Below are positions 46,731 through 58,197 of a stretch of DNA of 64,000 nt, in pieces. Source of the stretch: Distichodus sexfasciatus (taxonomy: Eukaryota > Chordata > Actinopteri > Characiformes > Distichodontidae); assembly GCA_032718565.1 (NCBI GenBank), contig JAVGVS010000020.1, positions 3,196,715-3,260,714 on the forward strand, in the 5' to 3' direction. A program made the position numbers and the translations under genes. Below the pieces are notes generated by a model. The model had not been told where the DNA came from. It did no database searches and saw only the letters and a program-made list of their open reading frames with translations. Position 1 is the first letter of the stretch; every line of letters starts with the position of its first letter.

Positions 46731-47440
46731 ATGTTCCTGGTGAATTTGACCCAAGGCATATTTAATTATCCAAAAGTGTTGGAAACCAAAAGATCCCAAT
46801 AAACATTGTTTATATCTCATTATTAACTCCATTGCTAACCATTTGGTGTAATGGTGTTATTTACGTTTAATGAGGATAATTCACTCGTTTTTCATAAATA
46901 AAGTGCATTTTAAAACTTTTTTAAATGTACATTAGAAAGACCTACATATAAAACATATCAGTTTTACACTGATTATTTTGAATTCAAATCTACCCGAACA
47001 GTATCTATGTAATATAAACCTGCAGGGGGGTGTTGCACATGTGTGAAATAAACCATTTTTATTTTATATGTTGATTACCCTTATTAAGCCAGGCACAAGA
47101 CGTTTCATACTGAAAAAATACTTGTAACTATTTTATTTCGATTTTTTACATTTAAAACAGGGTCAATTTGAGCTGCAACATAACAGGAGGGTTAAGGCAG
47201 CAATTAAACTGTTGCAAAAGTTTTCTAAGTTGATCCAGATGGATTTTTTTCACAGTGTAGCTGGCGTATAAACACATTCACTCTTAAATATAACAGCACT
47301 TCCAGCTTTCAGTTAATCATCTACAGATGATTATTTCATTTCATAAACCGTCTGAGAAACTCAAGTTGTGTGTATGTTAACACTGCTAATTGATCATTTT
47401 TATAGTGTACCATTTTTAGGGACACATCTGCCTTCCTGAT
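46731..47440. other. AT-rich unassigned DNA
   Basis: No gene, SINE or terminal inverted repeats recognised. Confidence 0.4.
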
Positions 47441-47726
47441 ATGTGGAGAATGAAGAGGTGCTGCAAAGCCCCAGATGTAGATCACACCATGTGCTTCCTC
47501 CAAACGGCCAACAGGTAAGGTGATGTCTTAGTCTGTTAATGATTAGGAAAATACTGCAGCCGAGCTAATGCACTCCTCCAACTAATTACATCAATTACAT
47601 GAAGAGCAGGTGCTCTTATCCAGAGTGACTTCCTGAGCAACTTGGGGGTTAAAGGTCATGCTCAGGGGCCCAATGGTGGAAGTGCTAGAGGTAGGGTAGA
47701 GCCACACTCAAACCCATGACTTCTTA

Positions 47727-48799
47727 GGGCCTGTTTACACGTATGCGGATATTTTTTATAAACGCATATTTCTTTTAGACGTTCATTTTTTTCAATTCAA
47801 TTACACAGCATTAGGTTAAAAAAAATCTCTGCACACACTAGAACACAAAATGATTCCAAACTTGAATCTTTACGAATTGTCTGCGTCATGATTTTTTCCG
47901 TCAGTGAATAGCAGGCGACATGCCTAGCGTAGATCACGATACGGTAGGTTACCAGAGTCCCTTGTAAGGAATTTAAGGTATTTAAGACACGCGCACAATA
48001 GAACTTAAACACATCATTTAAGAATCTGTGTTTTCTCATAACCACAGAATCCTGCATTTAGAAAAATCTTCAATTTGTAGGGCGTTTGAGGTGGCTGTGA
48101 GAGCAGCGCAACGCCGTCTCATTTGCTGAGAGCTCTAGAGTTGTCTTTGTATGCGACACGTACCAAAAAAGAGTCTTGAGTCTTGAGTTGTCTTGAGTCT
48201 TGAGTTGTCTTTCGTCGTCTTTTCTTTACTACAATTCAAAGTTTTACAAGCAAGAAATGAAACCCTAAGACTACAAAGATACTTTACGTGGCGTTACGTG
48301 ACGGTCAAAAAACTGTAACGCTCCTGAGCTATCAGCTCTATCACATTCAATGTGAAACTAGTTCTTTTACGTTCTTATATCTTATATATACCTCAAATTA
48401 CGACACATAAGGCACGTATTACTTCTACTGTTACATACTGGTACATTTAACGTGACGCGGTAATATAATTCTATTACGTAACATTGTACATGGAAAGTTA
48501 TGGAAGGTTCCAGAAATATTTCTCTACTTTCTATTGCAAACAGCTACAAACATTAAACCTAAATATTCACACATTCATACACACAAAATGGCTCTAACAT
48601 CCCGGCCCCTAATTGATTAGGCATTAGCATATCAATTACCAACTTAAATTCAGAGCCATTAACGTTTATCTAGGTAAGTTCTTTTCCTGGTTCTGTGTCC
48701 AACAAGACAAGCTAAACTCTATTTACGTGTAAACGAAAGGTCCAAATGTATAAAAAAATATGCGCTTATGAAAATATCCGCAAACGTGCAAACAGGCCC
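47727..48799. mobile_element. 1,073-bp TIR element with TTA target duplication
   Basis: The left terminus GGGCCTGTTTACACGTATGC pairs with the right terminus GCAAACGTGCAAACAGGCCC. Similarity continues about 60 bp inward (GCGGATATTTT, GCGCATATTT). It is flanked by TTA (47,724-47,726 and 48,800-48,802), a PIF/Harbinger-like duplication. No transposase frame is present, so it is non-autonomous. A truncated relative lies at 39,905-40,650. Confidence 0.8.
48165..48210. repeat. Short tandem GAGTCTTGAGTT array
   Basis: Repeats of GAGTCTTGAGTTGTCTT (two to three units) inside the TIR element. It probably arose by replication slippage. Confidence 0.7.
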
Positions 48800-49038
48800 T
48801 TAGCCTGTAACCGAGTCTCCCACCACAAACACCACAATCTTCACTGCTAACTCTGTAGGGATATATCAGTCTTTGTGGTACTTGAAATAAAAGGTGCTAC
48901 AAAGCTCCAGATGTACATCACACCATCCGTCCTCAGGTAAGTTGACACTTTGCTATGTTCACAACAAGAAAAACACAGCTAACACCAACTCTTAAAACAT
49001 CTACACTGATGGCATTCAGCAGATACTCTTATACAGAG

Positions 49039-49140
49039 TAGGGCTGGGTGATATGGTCTCAAATCAATATCAAATGCTTTACTGGCTAGGTTTGTCCTGT
49101 AAATACGCTCAACTATTCAAGCCGGGATAAGTGTCAACTG
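49039..49140. mobile_element. MITE fragment (AGGGCTGGGTGATATGG...)
   Basis: It starts AGGGCTGGGTGATATGGTCTCAAATCAATATCAA, the terminus matching the reverse complement of the ends at 4,750 and 11,727. Only this end is clear. Confidence 0.5.
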
Positions 49141-49176
49141 AAATACTCGTCATGGGCAAGACTAAGTCGATTAGAG

Positions 49177-49359
49177 CAGCGTTTCTCAATCCCAGTCCTC
49201 GCGACCCACCGCTCTGCACATATTCGGTATTTCCTGCACTGTCGCACGCTGGTCCTGCGTTGCTAATTAGCTACTCGGTAGCATCAGCTGTGCTGTGGGT
49301 CGGGAAAGTCGAATCTGTGCAGAGCGGTGGTCCGTGAGGACTGGGATTGAGAAACGCTG
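49177..49359. mobile_element. 183-bp hAT MITE with perfect 8-bp TSD
   Basis: The ends CAGCGTTTCTCAATCCCAGT and ACTGGGATTGAGAAACGCTG are perfect inverted repeats, continuing as CCTC/GAGG. The element is flanked by identical GATTAGAG (49,169-49,176 and 49,360-49,367). A CAG...CTG terminus with an 8-bp duplication is diagnostic of hAT. It is too short to code. A sibling lies at 62,896-63,077. Confidence 0.93.
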
Positions 49360-49435
49360 GATTAGAGGTTCTGAATGTTGGTTGATTTCCAATGAATTGC
49401 CATTTCCTAATCACAGGGACCAGAAACTGAAGTCT

Positions 49436-49790
49436 TGCTTATCCGGAGTGACTTCCATTTCCTAATTATTGGGACTCTTTGGAGCAACTTATAAGTGTGA
49501 GTGATTATTTGTCATTGTGAACACACCACAGCACAGCACACAGTGCACCAAAACAGGTACCTTGCTCATGAGTACCTCAGTGGTAACTTTACCGGCCTTG
49601 GATTCGAACCTGCGACCTTCTGATCGCGGGCGATCACCCTACCGTTACGGCACCAACTGCCCCAACTTATGTTTGAGGGTCTCAGTGGTGGTAGTGCTGG
49701 ACGTAAGGTAGAGCCAGACTTGAACCCCTAACTATTGCTTCCTAAGTGAGTGCCCTCATAGGTCGCCACTAGCATCTCCACTGCTAACGT
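49436..49790 (-). mobile_element. Family C-related SINE interrupted by a family A SINE
   Basis: The left part ends with CTTATCCGGAGTGACTTCC...GAGCAACTTAT. The right part resumes AACTTATGTTTGAGGGTCTCAG...AGCCAGACTTGAACCCC. A family A SINE sits between the two AACTTAT copies. The tRNA-like head beyond 49,750 is eroded. Confidence 0.65.
49493..49663 (-). mobile_element. tRNA-derived SINE, family A, internally deleted, with 7-bp TSD
   Basis: The - strand copy runs from GGGGCAGTTGGTGCCGTAACGG to GACAAATAATCACTCAC. It is flanked by AACTTAT (49,486-49,492 and 49,664-49,670). About 75 bp of the family body, from the CACTGCTCC region to GAGGTCACATTT, is missing. Confidence 0.85.
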
Positions 49791-52700
49791 GACCATGATT
49801 ACATCAAATTCACAGTCCAGAACTGACCATGCACACCTAGAGGTACAGAACTAGGAATTTGTCTTGGCAACCTTCTGCATCCCAGACTCCGGAGGCATCT
49901 CCAGGTTGCTCCATTAGGAGAACTACGAGTGCCACTGAAGCGTCGAGGAGTGAGTGCTCTCTCCGAGCAGCGGCAGAAAGAGCCTCCCCCAGGCCCAGAG
50001 ATCACTTACTCCAGCATTCATCCCGATTATGTCCCGGCAAACATGCCAATCACTAATTCATGAACTGGGAGCCCCCCTCGGTAAAGCCGTAGCGTTACCG
50101 TCGGAAACGCAATGCTCCACTTAGAGACACGGCCCGCCACTTCCAGCTAATACGCCCACTGAGCATGTAGCGTCCATTAAAGGTCCATTGTAAAGGCATC
50201 TACAAGACATATGTCAACAGCTTAGGGCTAATGGGCATCAATGCTGTGCCATTCGGAAAGTGCTGAGAAGAAAAAAAATGGCAGACCTCGTCAGCAACGA
50301 TTTCCGTTTGATCATATTTCACGCAAGGTCATTATTTAACATGAGGCCACTAAGAAAACACAGACGAAGACCTCAAGGAGTTGGGAAGACGTTGTTGTAA
50401 TATCAGAACAATCGTTTCTGACGTGTTTTCCCAGAGAATTTTTCACAGTTCATGAATATTAAACTGAAACCGTGCAGTGGATGAAAAGAGGCATGAAAGA
50501 AATACGCTCCATGCACAGTAACGTTCTCCACCTCTCCGTTTCATTTCGCATTCCTTTAATATTTGTTTAAAAAGCGCAGACGATTCTGAGCTCGACGGCA
50601 AACAGCATATGCAATGCCACCAGAGTAATGAGCATTGATTTGACTAAAAAAGAAACCAGGAAAACCCATTAGTTCCAGATTTTAGCATGCGAGACCCGTC
50701 AACTCCGACAAAAAGATACCGAGGAGGAGATAATTTCCTGCTTTTGTTCACATTGGCTAATTAATTTATAGACTCAGAGATGCATGGAGACCTGGTGAAC
50801 CGTCCTGAATACACCCCGCTTCAGCCCAACACACTCCCACCCGGCCTCCCTCCGCTGCAAACACATGACTAACAGCTACAAGGTCTGCGCTTTCAACGCG
50901 AGGAAGCCGAGGTCTCACTTTCAAAGCGATTTATTTACACAGCTCTTGAGACGCATCGCACGCCGCAACCTTGAGCTGGTTTTCCGAAGCCTGGAAGAAC
51001 TAGGACGGATGAGCTGACACCACAACCTTTCACCGTTATTAAAAAAGATGAGGCTAAAGTTGAGAATCCGCTTCACTTCGCAAGGAAGTTCGCCGTTTAA
51101 TTACCTGACAGTGATGAATGCAAAGCCGTCGTAGGAGAGGGGATGGAAAGACGTGAAAAAACGAACATCTTCCCAGCCACGGATATTACTCCACTTAACA
51201 GGCAGCGTCCTCTATTGAACATCAAATGTACTGTGACATAATCAAAATTATAAGTCATTTAGGTAATAATTAGTTAATTGAGGCACAATATACATTTTTT
51301 ATCTTCTATAAATTCTACCTAAAATAACAGTCTGGGTTGGAATGGAGGCGTTTATCTATAAAACAGAAAGAAGGCAGAATTTAACTTGTCTCCCAGATAA
51401 AAACCAGACCCAAATGTTATCAACAAAAAGCATGCAAACTGCCGTTATAACTCTAATATAGGCATTTCCTGGAGCAAACGTGTGATTGCTGGAGGCTGAA
51501 GAAGAGATAAGAGAGGGATCATCTTCAGAGAGCTTGCACAAATTACTCTGTAAACTCAGCTTGAGTATTTGATCTTTGAACAGCTGCCAGAAGCGGGTGG
51601 CAGTTGGTATAGCCTTTGAGACCCAAAAAAAGACTCGACTAGCCATGCAGGTTAGGAGGTTGTGCCTGACTCGACGAGAAAAAAGAGAACAAATGGGAAA
51701 CAGGGCGCAATTACCCAACGCTCTTTATTTAACTTTCCAACCTGAAGTTTAGGAAAGTTATTTGGTTTATTTAGCTTAATGAAAAAGCTTTTATTTACTG
51801 TGCCGCCTACTTTCAGAGATGCCCAAAATGAATATTTAGCACACATGCCATATTGAATTCCTCATAGTCGACTGTATGCAGTATTTATGCTTGTGCAAAC
51901 AGGGTAGATCACCATGAGAATAGTTGGTGAAGAGCATGCAAAATGACCAGAGTCTCCTCTGCAGTTTCAAAACAAGCGCAAGGCCATTAAAGTCCAGCGT
52001 TTCCCTTACTACAAAAATATGCATGTTGATGGCCCACTTGGGAAGTGGCAAGCAAAGGAGGCTAACAATTCCCAGGACGCGGACTGTCCATCCCCATCTA
52101 CAATTTGGAGGACGATGAAAATATTTTTTGCAGCAACTCCAGCAGTGGCAGGCGAGCGGGGACGAGAAGGTGCAGCTGACTGTGTACATTCATTATAAAG
52201 AAACACCCGTCCCGTGTTCGACAGACGAAGCCAAAATAATGTGGCACCCTGGGAATTGCAGGATGGCTGGGAACGCTTTACTAAAAGATGAGGCTTTTAA
52301 AAAAAAAAAAAACACTAATCATGTCTCCTCAACAGCTGTTAAACATAACATCACACACTCCATACCTCCCCCCAAGCCCACCCCACCCTGCGCCAACGCC
52401 AGCTTATTAAAAGCCTTGAGGAACTCACAGCGGCATTGTGATTTCAGATAAAAACCAAGCTGGTTGCGTCTGGGAGTGACCTCGCCAGGAGAACCAGGAA
52501 GGAGAAGCTGAAGTCCACGAGCAAGTTCCTCGCTGCTCTGTCAATTTATTCAGACGCTTGAAGATCTCCAGCAAGTGTCGTTGTAGCGACAGGCTGACGT
52601 TCAGGCTGGCTTTTCCCATCGGGATTTGCAGCTTCCTCGAGAGAGAGCTGGGAAATGCACGCGTAGCTTAAAAGCATTGCTTAAAGCGTGGTTTGTATGC

Positions 52701-52882
52701 ATCCATCAACTTCCCTCAACCATCTCCACCATCTTGCCATCTAGAACAATGGGTCTCTTAACCATGCATGTATTTTAATTGCAAATTTAAGTGGTGTAGC
52801 AACATCAGCAAACATCACAGTTTGTTATACACAGCTCTTTCTTTGTAAGTGTATTGACAGGATATCTGCTATCTTGTGAGAG
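49791..52882. other. Longest repeat-poor stretch; no gene recognised
   Basis: About 3 kb free of the SINE and TIR families seen elsewhere. Frames of 117-120 codons on the - strand (51,356-51,718 and 51,836-52,189) and 107 codons on the + strand (52,128-52,451) match no domain I know and lack clear splice signals. The low repeat density suggests constrained or simply older unique DNA. An A12 run lies at 52,299-52,311. Confidence 0.35.
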
Positions 52883-53116
52883 TGAGTGATTATCATTGTG
52901 AACACACCACAGCACACCACATCAAAATGTGACCTCTGCATTTAACCCATTCGTGAAGGAGCAGTAGGCAGCTAACAAGCACCCGGGGAGCAGTGCTTGG
53001 GGACGGTACCTTGCTCACAGGTACCTCAGGGGTAACTTTACCGGCCCTGGATCCGAACCTGCGACCTTCTGATCACGGGGTGAACACCCTACCGGTACGC
53101 CACCAACTGCCCCGGT
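52883..53116 (-). mobile_element. tRNA-derived SINE, family A
   Basis: On the - strand it runs from CCGGGGCAGTTGGTGGCGTA with B box CGCAGGTTCGGATCCAGGG. The + strand 5' end is GTGAGTGATTATCATTGTG. It is a near-complete copy. Confidence 0.9.
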
Positions 53117-53539
53117 TCAAGGTCAGTCAGTTTCAACAGGTTCCTCAACGCTGCTGATTGCTTGGTTACTTTAAATTCCAACAAGAGATCAGGCAAGGTG
53201 AGAGCTTCCTCACTTAACCCTCGTAATCCTCCAAGTGTGTGAAGACCTTGTTTTCCATACACCCTTTTTGCCTCTAGGGAAGCTCCGTTCTGCTCAGTGT
53301 ATAAGAACTGTGTGTTTGTCACTCCATTGTAAAGTATTGGCAGCCAAGTTGTCTTTCACGCCTTCTTAGCTCAAATACTATCATTGTGTAACGTTTGCTG
53401 TTTTTGACCACACTCTCTTGCCTCACCTTTAACGATCCTGCGTGCTGCAGTCTTGATCATTGCCATTGTTTGTTGACCTTGAGTTTGGGATTGTCCTTGT
53501 CAGTGCACCGACACATGCCTATTTAATAAATTTTGTGTC
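53117..53539. other. Unassigned DNA
   Basis: No feature recognised. Confidence 0.4.
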
Positions 53540-53552
53540 ACTATTATTATTG

Positions 53553-53871
53553 TGGAGCGGCACGGTGGCGCAGTGGTTAGCGCTGCCGCCTCACAGCATG
53601 AAGGTCCTGGGTTCAATCCCCGGGGACGGCCGTAGAGTTTGCATGCTCTCCCCGTGTTTGCTTCGGGCGCTCTGGTTTCCTCCCACAGTCCAAAGACATG
53701 CAATATAGGTTAATTGGTGACTCTAAATTGGCCTCCGTAAGGTGTGAATGTGTGTGCCCTGTGGTGTGTTAGTGCCTGCCCAGGGTCGTTCCCCTGCCTG
53801 TGCCCACAAGTTCCCAGGATAGGCTCCGGGTCCCCCGTGACCCCAGTTGGGATTAAGCTGTTCAGATAATG
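53553..53871 (+). mobile_element. tRNA-derived SINE, family B (V-SINE/DANA-like), with 13-bp TSD
   Basis: It starts GCGGCACGGTGGCGCAGTGG, with B box GGGTTCAATCCCCGG and core GTTTGCATGCTCTCCCCGTG. The tail is GGGATTAAGCTGTTCAGATAA. It is flanked by perfect ACTATTATTATTG (53,540-53,552 and 53,872-53,884). It lacks about 20 bp in the TCTTTCTGTGTGGA region relative to the other two copies. Confidence 0.93.
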
Positions 53872-53884
53872 ACTATTATTATTG

Positions 53885-54227
53885 CTGCCTATGTCGGTTT
53901 AGGATCTTGTCTTTGTCTTTTTACAACACATGCCAACTTTTCCTGTCCGTCTCCCACCTGCCAGTCAAGACTCAGATGTCCATTTCCTAATGTAACTAAG
54001 GCACACTAAACATAATACGCACATGGACAGAGACACTGTTTATCATTTGAATCTGTATTTAGGAAACGCATTTTCGATATATTTTTATTCTTTAGGTTTA
54101 GTTTCTTGTAAGGTTTCTTTGCCTTCATCTGTTCATTTCTACTCCCTACTTTCTACTAGGTACATTCACAGGACATGTCACTGGTACTAGTTGTGGTCTG
54201 TTGGTAGGATGTTCACTTCTGGGCCAA
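53885..54227. other. Unassigned DNA
   Basis: No feature recognised between the two SINEs. Confidence 0.4.
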
Positions 54228-54432
54228 GAAGGTGGTAGCACAACGGTTAGGGATTTGGCTCTGTGATCGGAGGGTTACCGGTTCAAGTCCAGGAACATTA
54301 AAAGTACACAAGCACTGCTCTCGGGGCGCTGCCAAAAGCTGCCCACAGCTCCTTCACAGATGCGTCAAAGGCAGAGGTCACATTTTGTCGTGTCCTGTGC
54401 TGTGGTGAGTTCACTATGACAAATAAACACTC
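54228..54432 (+). mobile_element. tRNA-derived SINE, family A, shortened
   Basis: GGTGGTAGCACAACGGTTAGG, B box CGGTTCAAGTCCAGG, then directly CACAAGCACTGCTC, GGTCACATTTTGTCG and CTATGACAAATAAACACTCG. About 30 bp of the GGTACCACTGAGG block is missing. Confidence 0.85.
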
Positions 54433-54439
54433 GTTTTTT

Positions 54440-54588
54440 AAGGTCGGGGATTCAAATCCTTCCTCCAGCAGTAGAACCATTGGGTCCCTGAACAAAGACC
54501 CTTAAATGCTTTACGGAGACTTCCCCTATAATTGGGAACTGGACATCGCTCTGGATAAGAGTGACATAAATGTAAATGTAATGTTATA
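54440..54588 (+). mobile_element. tRNA-derived SINE, family C
   Basis: A head remnant GGTCGGGGATTCAAATCC (B box), then CCATTGGGTCCCTGAACAAAGACCCTTAA, and the tail CGCTCTGGATAAGAGTG...CATAAATGTAAATGTAATG. It lies directly after the family A copy. The 5' part is eroded. Confidence 0.8.
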
Positions 54589-56516
54589 CCTGCATAACTA
54601 CGTATGTGACAAATTTTTTAAAAGCTGTAAATCTGAAAGTGGAATGACGCTCATCAGCCAAGTCAACAAGCAAGAACAATGGGAGATGAAATTCAAGAAG
54701 AATTCATAGAAGTGAGTCCAGTGAACCCAAGAAATATTTTAGTGGAACGGTCAGGCTTCTTCCATTGCTTCCACGAACCACACATTTAGCATAGACAGAA
54801 TTAGTAAGGTAAGTGGCCCTTTCTGTCTGTCTGGAAGTGGAGCTGATGAGCATGAAGCAGGCTTGAAAAGGAGAGCGAATGCAGGACGGAGATAGCAGCA
54901 CTCGTCGGCAAAGGTCAGGAGGATTCACTCGAGGAGACGCCGGAAGGTCACGGCTGGATTCCCTCATTGAGTCATTAACCTTTACCCGAAGAGATACTGC
55001 GTTTTTTTTTGTTTTTTTTTTTACATAATATCCGAACCCTATGAATATATTTTGCATATTCATGAGTGCTGATGAGCAGTCTGCGTTTCTGGCGCTTCCA
55101 CAATTACACAAAACTCTTTACGTGTCTTAATCAGGGCGCTCCTTGGCCCCTCTTCCCAGGCAGAGTCGGGGATGATGATGATGATAATAATATGGAAAAC
55201 GAAATTAATCTTCAAAAGTATAGAAGCCGCATATAAATAATTTGGTGGAAAAAAACACGTCGTGCTGCGCTTTTGTTTCCCACTTACCGTCAGTCATCCT
55301 CAAAACAAAACAGCAACGTTTTGAGGCAGAAGGATTTATTCTTTTTCCCTTTTAAACAGTACATAATAGAACAAAATCTGACAGACGAGAAGCGTTTCGA
55401 GCCAGCGACGGGGCGACGCTCCCAGACTTGGCACTAAGTAAATTAACCTTGACTGCCTGCCATTTGCATTCTGTTAACTAAGCAGGCAAGCCCCTCATCC
55501 AGGCGGGAGGGAGGAGTGGGAGGAGGGGGGAGAAAGGCCCTAAAACTTTATTCGCGCCACGCCGAAAGCCGATTAGCGGAAGGGAGGCGGGCGATAACGC
55601 GGCGGGGTCGGGTCCGTTATCTCGCCGCGCCGACGTGCGTCCCTTGGTGACGCCGCGGGAAAATCGGAGGCTCGACGGGTCCGGCGCTGAACGGGAATCG
55701 CTTGAATGGAGCCGAAGCTGAAGCTGAAGCCACAACAATCATCCCAAAATGACTTTTTGGGGTCAGAACAACCAAACAGTGGAACGCCCGGGGTGTGTGC
55801 GCTCTTGTTAAGGAGACTACATTTAAGAGCCACTATTGTCATAAGAGAGCTTCTTTGCAGTGTGTTTTTGCATAATGGTGCTTAAAAAAGTGAGAGACGT
55901 GTCTAGAAAAAAGGGGGCACCAACTATACACAAGTTACAGAAGCATGTACAGCATGTAGAGTTGATCTTTTTTGGTGAAACGGTGGGTGGCTTGGGATAA
56001 AGAAGCCATTTATCTTCAGGTGTTTATTACTAGCGGGGGTCTTCACCAGCTCTACTCCCCCTTCTCAGCACATGCTTGCTTTGTCAGCACACACACACAC
56101 ACCCAGTCATCACAAAGGTGCTGACTGCAGCTTTGTCTCTGTCCATTAACTACCGATTTGTGAGCGTGTGTGTGTGTGTGTGTGTGTACATGTAGGTGCG
56201 GAGGGGGCTGGTATCCTTGAGAAGGGGCCCCGTTGACTTTGAGAGTTGCGTCCGTTAATGAAGAGTTAGCAACAGGGATTTGAGCAGCTCCCCCTTTAAT
56301 TACTCAGGTGTAATTAAACGAGACAATTAATATCCGGCGAGTTCAACCTCGTCCTACCTCGCTTCCGCCGGTCGGGTTGAAAGGTCACGCGTGCTGTGGA
56401 CGGACCCTTAAAGAGGAGCCTTGTGGCTCTTCTTCATGATTCTTTTGAGGTTGTGGTTCTCCAAATGGGAATAAGTGAGAAAATATTTATGATCCTTGTA
56501 TTATGAAGTGTGTTAA
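54589..56516. other. Unassigned DNA
   Basis: No gene is seen. Poly-T lies at 55,002-55,022, a GC-rich patch at 55,490-55,690, (CA)n at 56,091-56,102 and (GT)n at 56,167-56,187. The segment 56,270-56,340 has clustered ATTA words (CTTTAATTACTCAGGTGTAA). Confidence 0.35.
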
Positions 56517-56650
56517 GTGAGTGATTGTGAACACACCACACCTCAAGGTAAAGTGAGCACTGCATTTACACTGTCTGTGAAGGAGCAGTGGGCAGCTTTT
56601 GGCAGCACCCGGGGAGCTTGCTCATGAGTACCTCAGCGGTACCTTTTCCT
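56517..56650 (-). mobile_element. tRNA-derived SINE, family A, 3' half only
   Basis: GTGAGTGATTGTGAACACACC, GGAGCAGTGGGCAGC, then GCTCATGAGTACCTCAGCGGTACC. The tRNA-related head is absent. A second scrap (TCGTGAACACACCACAAC...ACCTCTGCATTTAA) follows at about 56,655-56,697. Confidence 0.8.
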
Positions 56651-57198
56651 TTATCGTGAACACACCACAACAAAACACAACCTCTGCATTTAAGCTGGGG
56701 GATGAAATCACAAGTTTCACAATCACAATCAGAGGTTTCGCTCCAATACCAAAGATAACGATCATCATTAAGTTAACTGCAATGAATAATGAGTAGTTGT
56801 CCAACGTTCAGTATTATTCATTCCAAAACTGGAATACAAGACCTATCAAGCTTATGAGTTTGAATAGAATATGGAATATAAAATCCTCAAATTGAAATTG
56901 TAATACAGCACGAGGTAAGAAATTATACAACAGGTATCAACAGGTAACGACTAGATGTCTGGTGATATCACAAAGTCTGCTACAATTTAAATTTCAATTC
57001 AATCCAGTTTAGCAGCAGGTGATCGCTCTGAGACCATATCACATGCTGATTTAACACAATCACTTCCCTTCATATCAAATCCCAAGAAGTAACTAACATT
57101 TTCATTCCTGAGCTACGACCCCCAGTGTCCTGCCTTATCGCACTTACTAACGGCTATGACAAAACCGCCAATCTCTCAAGAGACGTTATGATATGTAG
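56651..57198. other. Unassigned DNA with a SINE scrap
   Basis: Apart from the family A scrap at 56,655-56,697, nothing is recognised. Confidence 0.4.
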
Positions 57199-57233
57199 TA
57201 AAAGTCCAAGTAAACTTTGTCATCTCTGCTATA
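57199..57233. repeat. Fragment of the AACTTTGTCATCTCTGC repeat
   Basis: Matches the repeat at 44,249-44,420. It is interrupted after GCTATA by the CACGGCAAAACCA element and may resume after 57,708. Confidence 0.55.
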
Positions 57234-57708
57234 TGTGACTCTCCACGGCAAAACCAGTCGCTTGTCGCAAATGTTCAAAATTGAGTTATTATGTTTTCAT
57301 GAAAGGGCATAAATCAAACTTCAAAACGATACCTATATCGAATGAATCGGACGACATGTGACTGAGATATCAACATTCAAATGAGTCGGGTTTCTCCTGT
57401 CACGCCAAGTGAGAAACGGAGAAATCTGCCTTTGAAGTTGACTATCGCCGTAGCACTCACAGACACTTGGTGCGGTCGCGGCTATGTTTGTTTTTACGGT
57501 AGCCTACGCTGCATTCACAGCCACATGGATAGCCTACCTGCGTTAGGTTAACTGAACTCGGGAGACGAAGGTGGATTCTGGAGAAATATCTTCACGCTAG
57601 TCAACCAGTGGATTTACCGTAAATATTGAAGTAGAGCGGTCAAAACAGAAACTTTTAACATTCTGCTGGAATTGAATTCCTCACCTCAAGAAAGTCACGT
57701 TTCTACGC
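57234..57708. mobile_element. CACGGCAAAACCA MITE, truncated, reverse orientation
   Basis: The left end TGTGACTCTCCACGGCAAAA and interior (GAGTTATTATGTTTTCATGA, GGGTTTCTCCTGTCACGCCA, GAATTGAATTCCTCACCTCA) are the reverse complement of 32,100-32,541. The other terminus is missing. Confidence 0.75.
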
Positions 57709-58056
57709 GCAATAAAAAATATAAATAGAATACCAAATATACACTTTAAACTAGAAGTACAATATAAATGTAAAACTTTAAACTAGAACGAGAGACAAAG
57801 AGGTTGTGCAAATACGTAGCAACACCGCAAAATTGGGTAAAGATTGTAGCAGCGGTCAAGAGGATTGCCATTAAATGTGCGCCAGATCAGCAGCAGTTTG
57901 TGAAAATACAGTACCGTCTGTAAACATAAACATTAATCATGCATGACGTCTGATCCATGTTTTCATTTGGGATCAATACTATGGACGTGCTTGAATCACT
58001 ATAGATGGATGTGTTGTTACGCCCCAACATCTAGCCCATCCATGTGAAGGACAACC
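57709..58056. other. Unassigned AT-rich DNA
   Basis: No gene recognised; it may be the continuation of the repeat at 57,199. Confidence 0.35.
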
Positions 58057-58197
58057 ATCCGTGAAGGAGCAGTGGGCAGCTAACAAGCGCCCAGGGACGG
58101 TACCTTGCTCATGAGTACCTCAGTGGTAACTTTACCGGCCCTGGATTCGAAGCTGCGACCTTCTGATCACGGTCCTACGTTACGCCACCAACTGCCA
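58057..58197 (-). mobile_element. tRNA-derived SINE, family A, 5' half
   Basis: On the - strand it starts GGCAGTTGGTGGCGTAACG, with B box CGCAGCTTCGAATCCAGGG and GGTAAAGTTACCACTGAGG, and stops at GGAGCAG...CACGGATGG. The GAGGTCACATTT to CACTCAC 3' part is missing. Confidence 0.87.

Larger units (their letters stand above)
47598..48836 (-). mobile_element. Family C-related SINE split by a 1.07-kb transposon
   Basis: The 3' part (47,598-47,726, - strand tail CACTCTGGATAAGAGCACCTG) and the 5' part (48,803-48,836, TAACCGAGTCTCCCACCAC) join cleanly at TTA. The same SINE type, diverged, appears at 49,436-49,780, preceded by duplicated unique-looking sequence (AAAGC.CCAGATGTA.ATCACACCAT at 47,465 and 48,902). 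The flank was therefore duplicated too. Confidence 0.65.

Noticed and set aside
51836..52189. 117-codon minus-strand frame considered as a possible macrod2 exon
   Set aside because: It contains none of the macro-domain motifs (for example NAANxxLxGGGGVD) and no convincing splice sites flank it.
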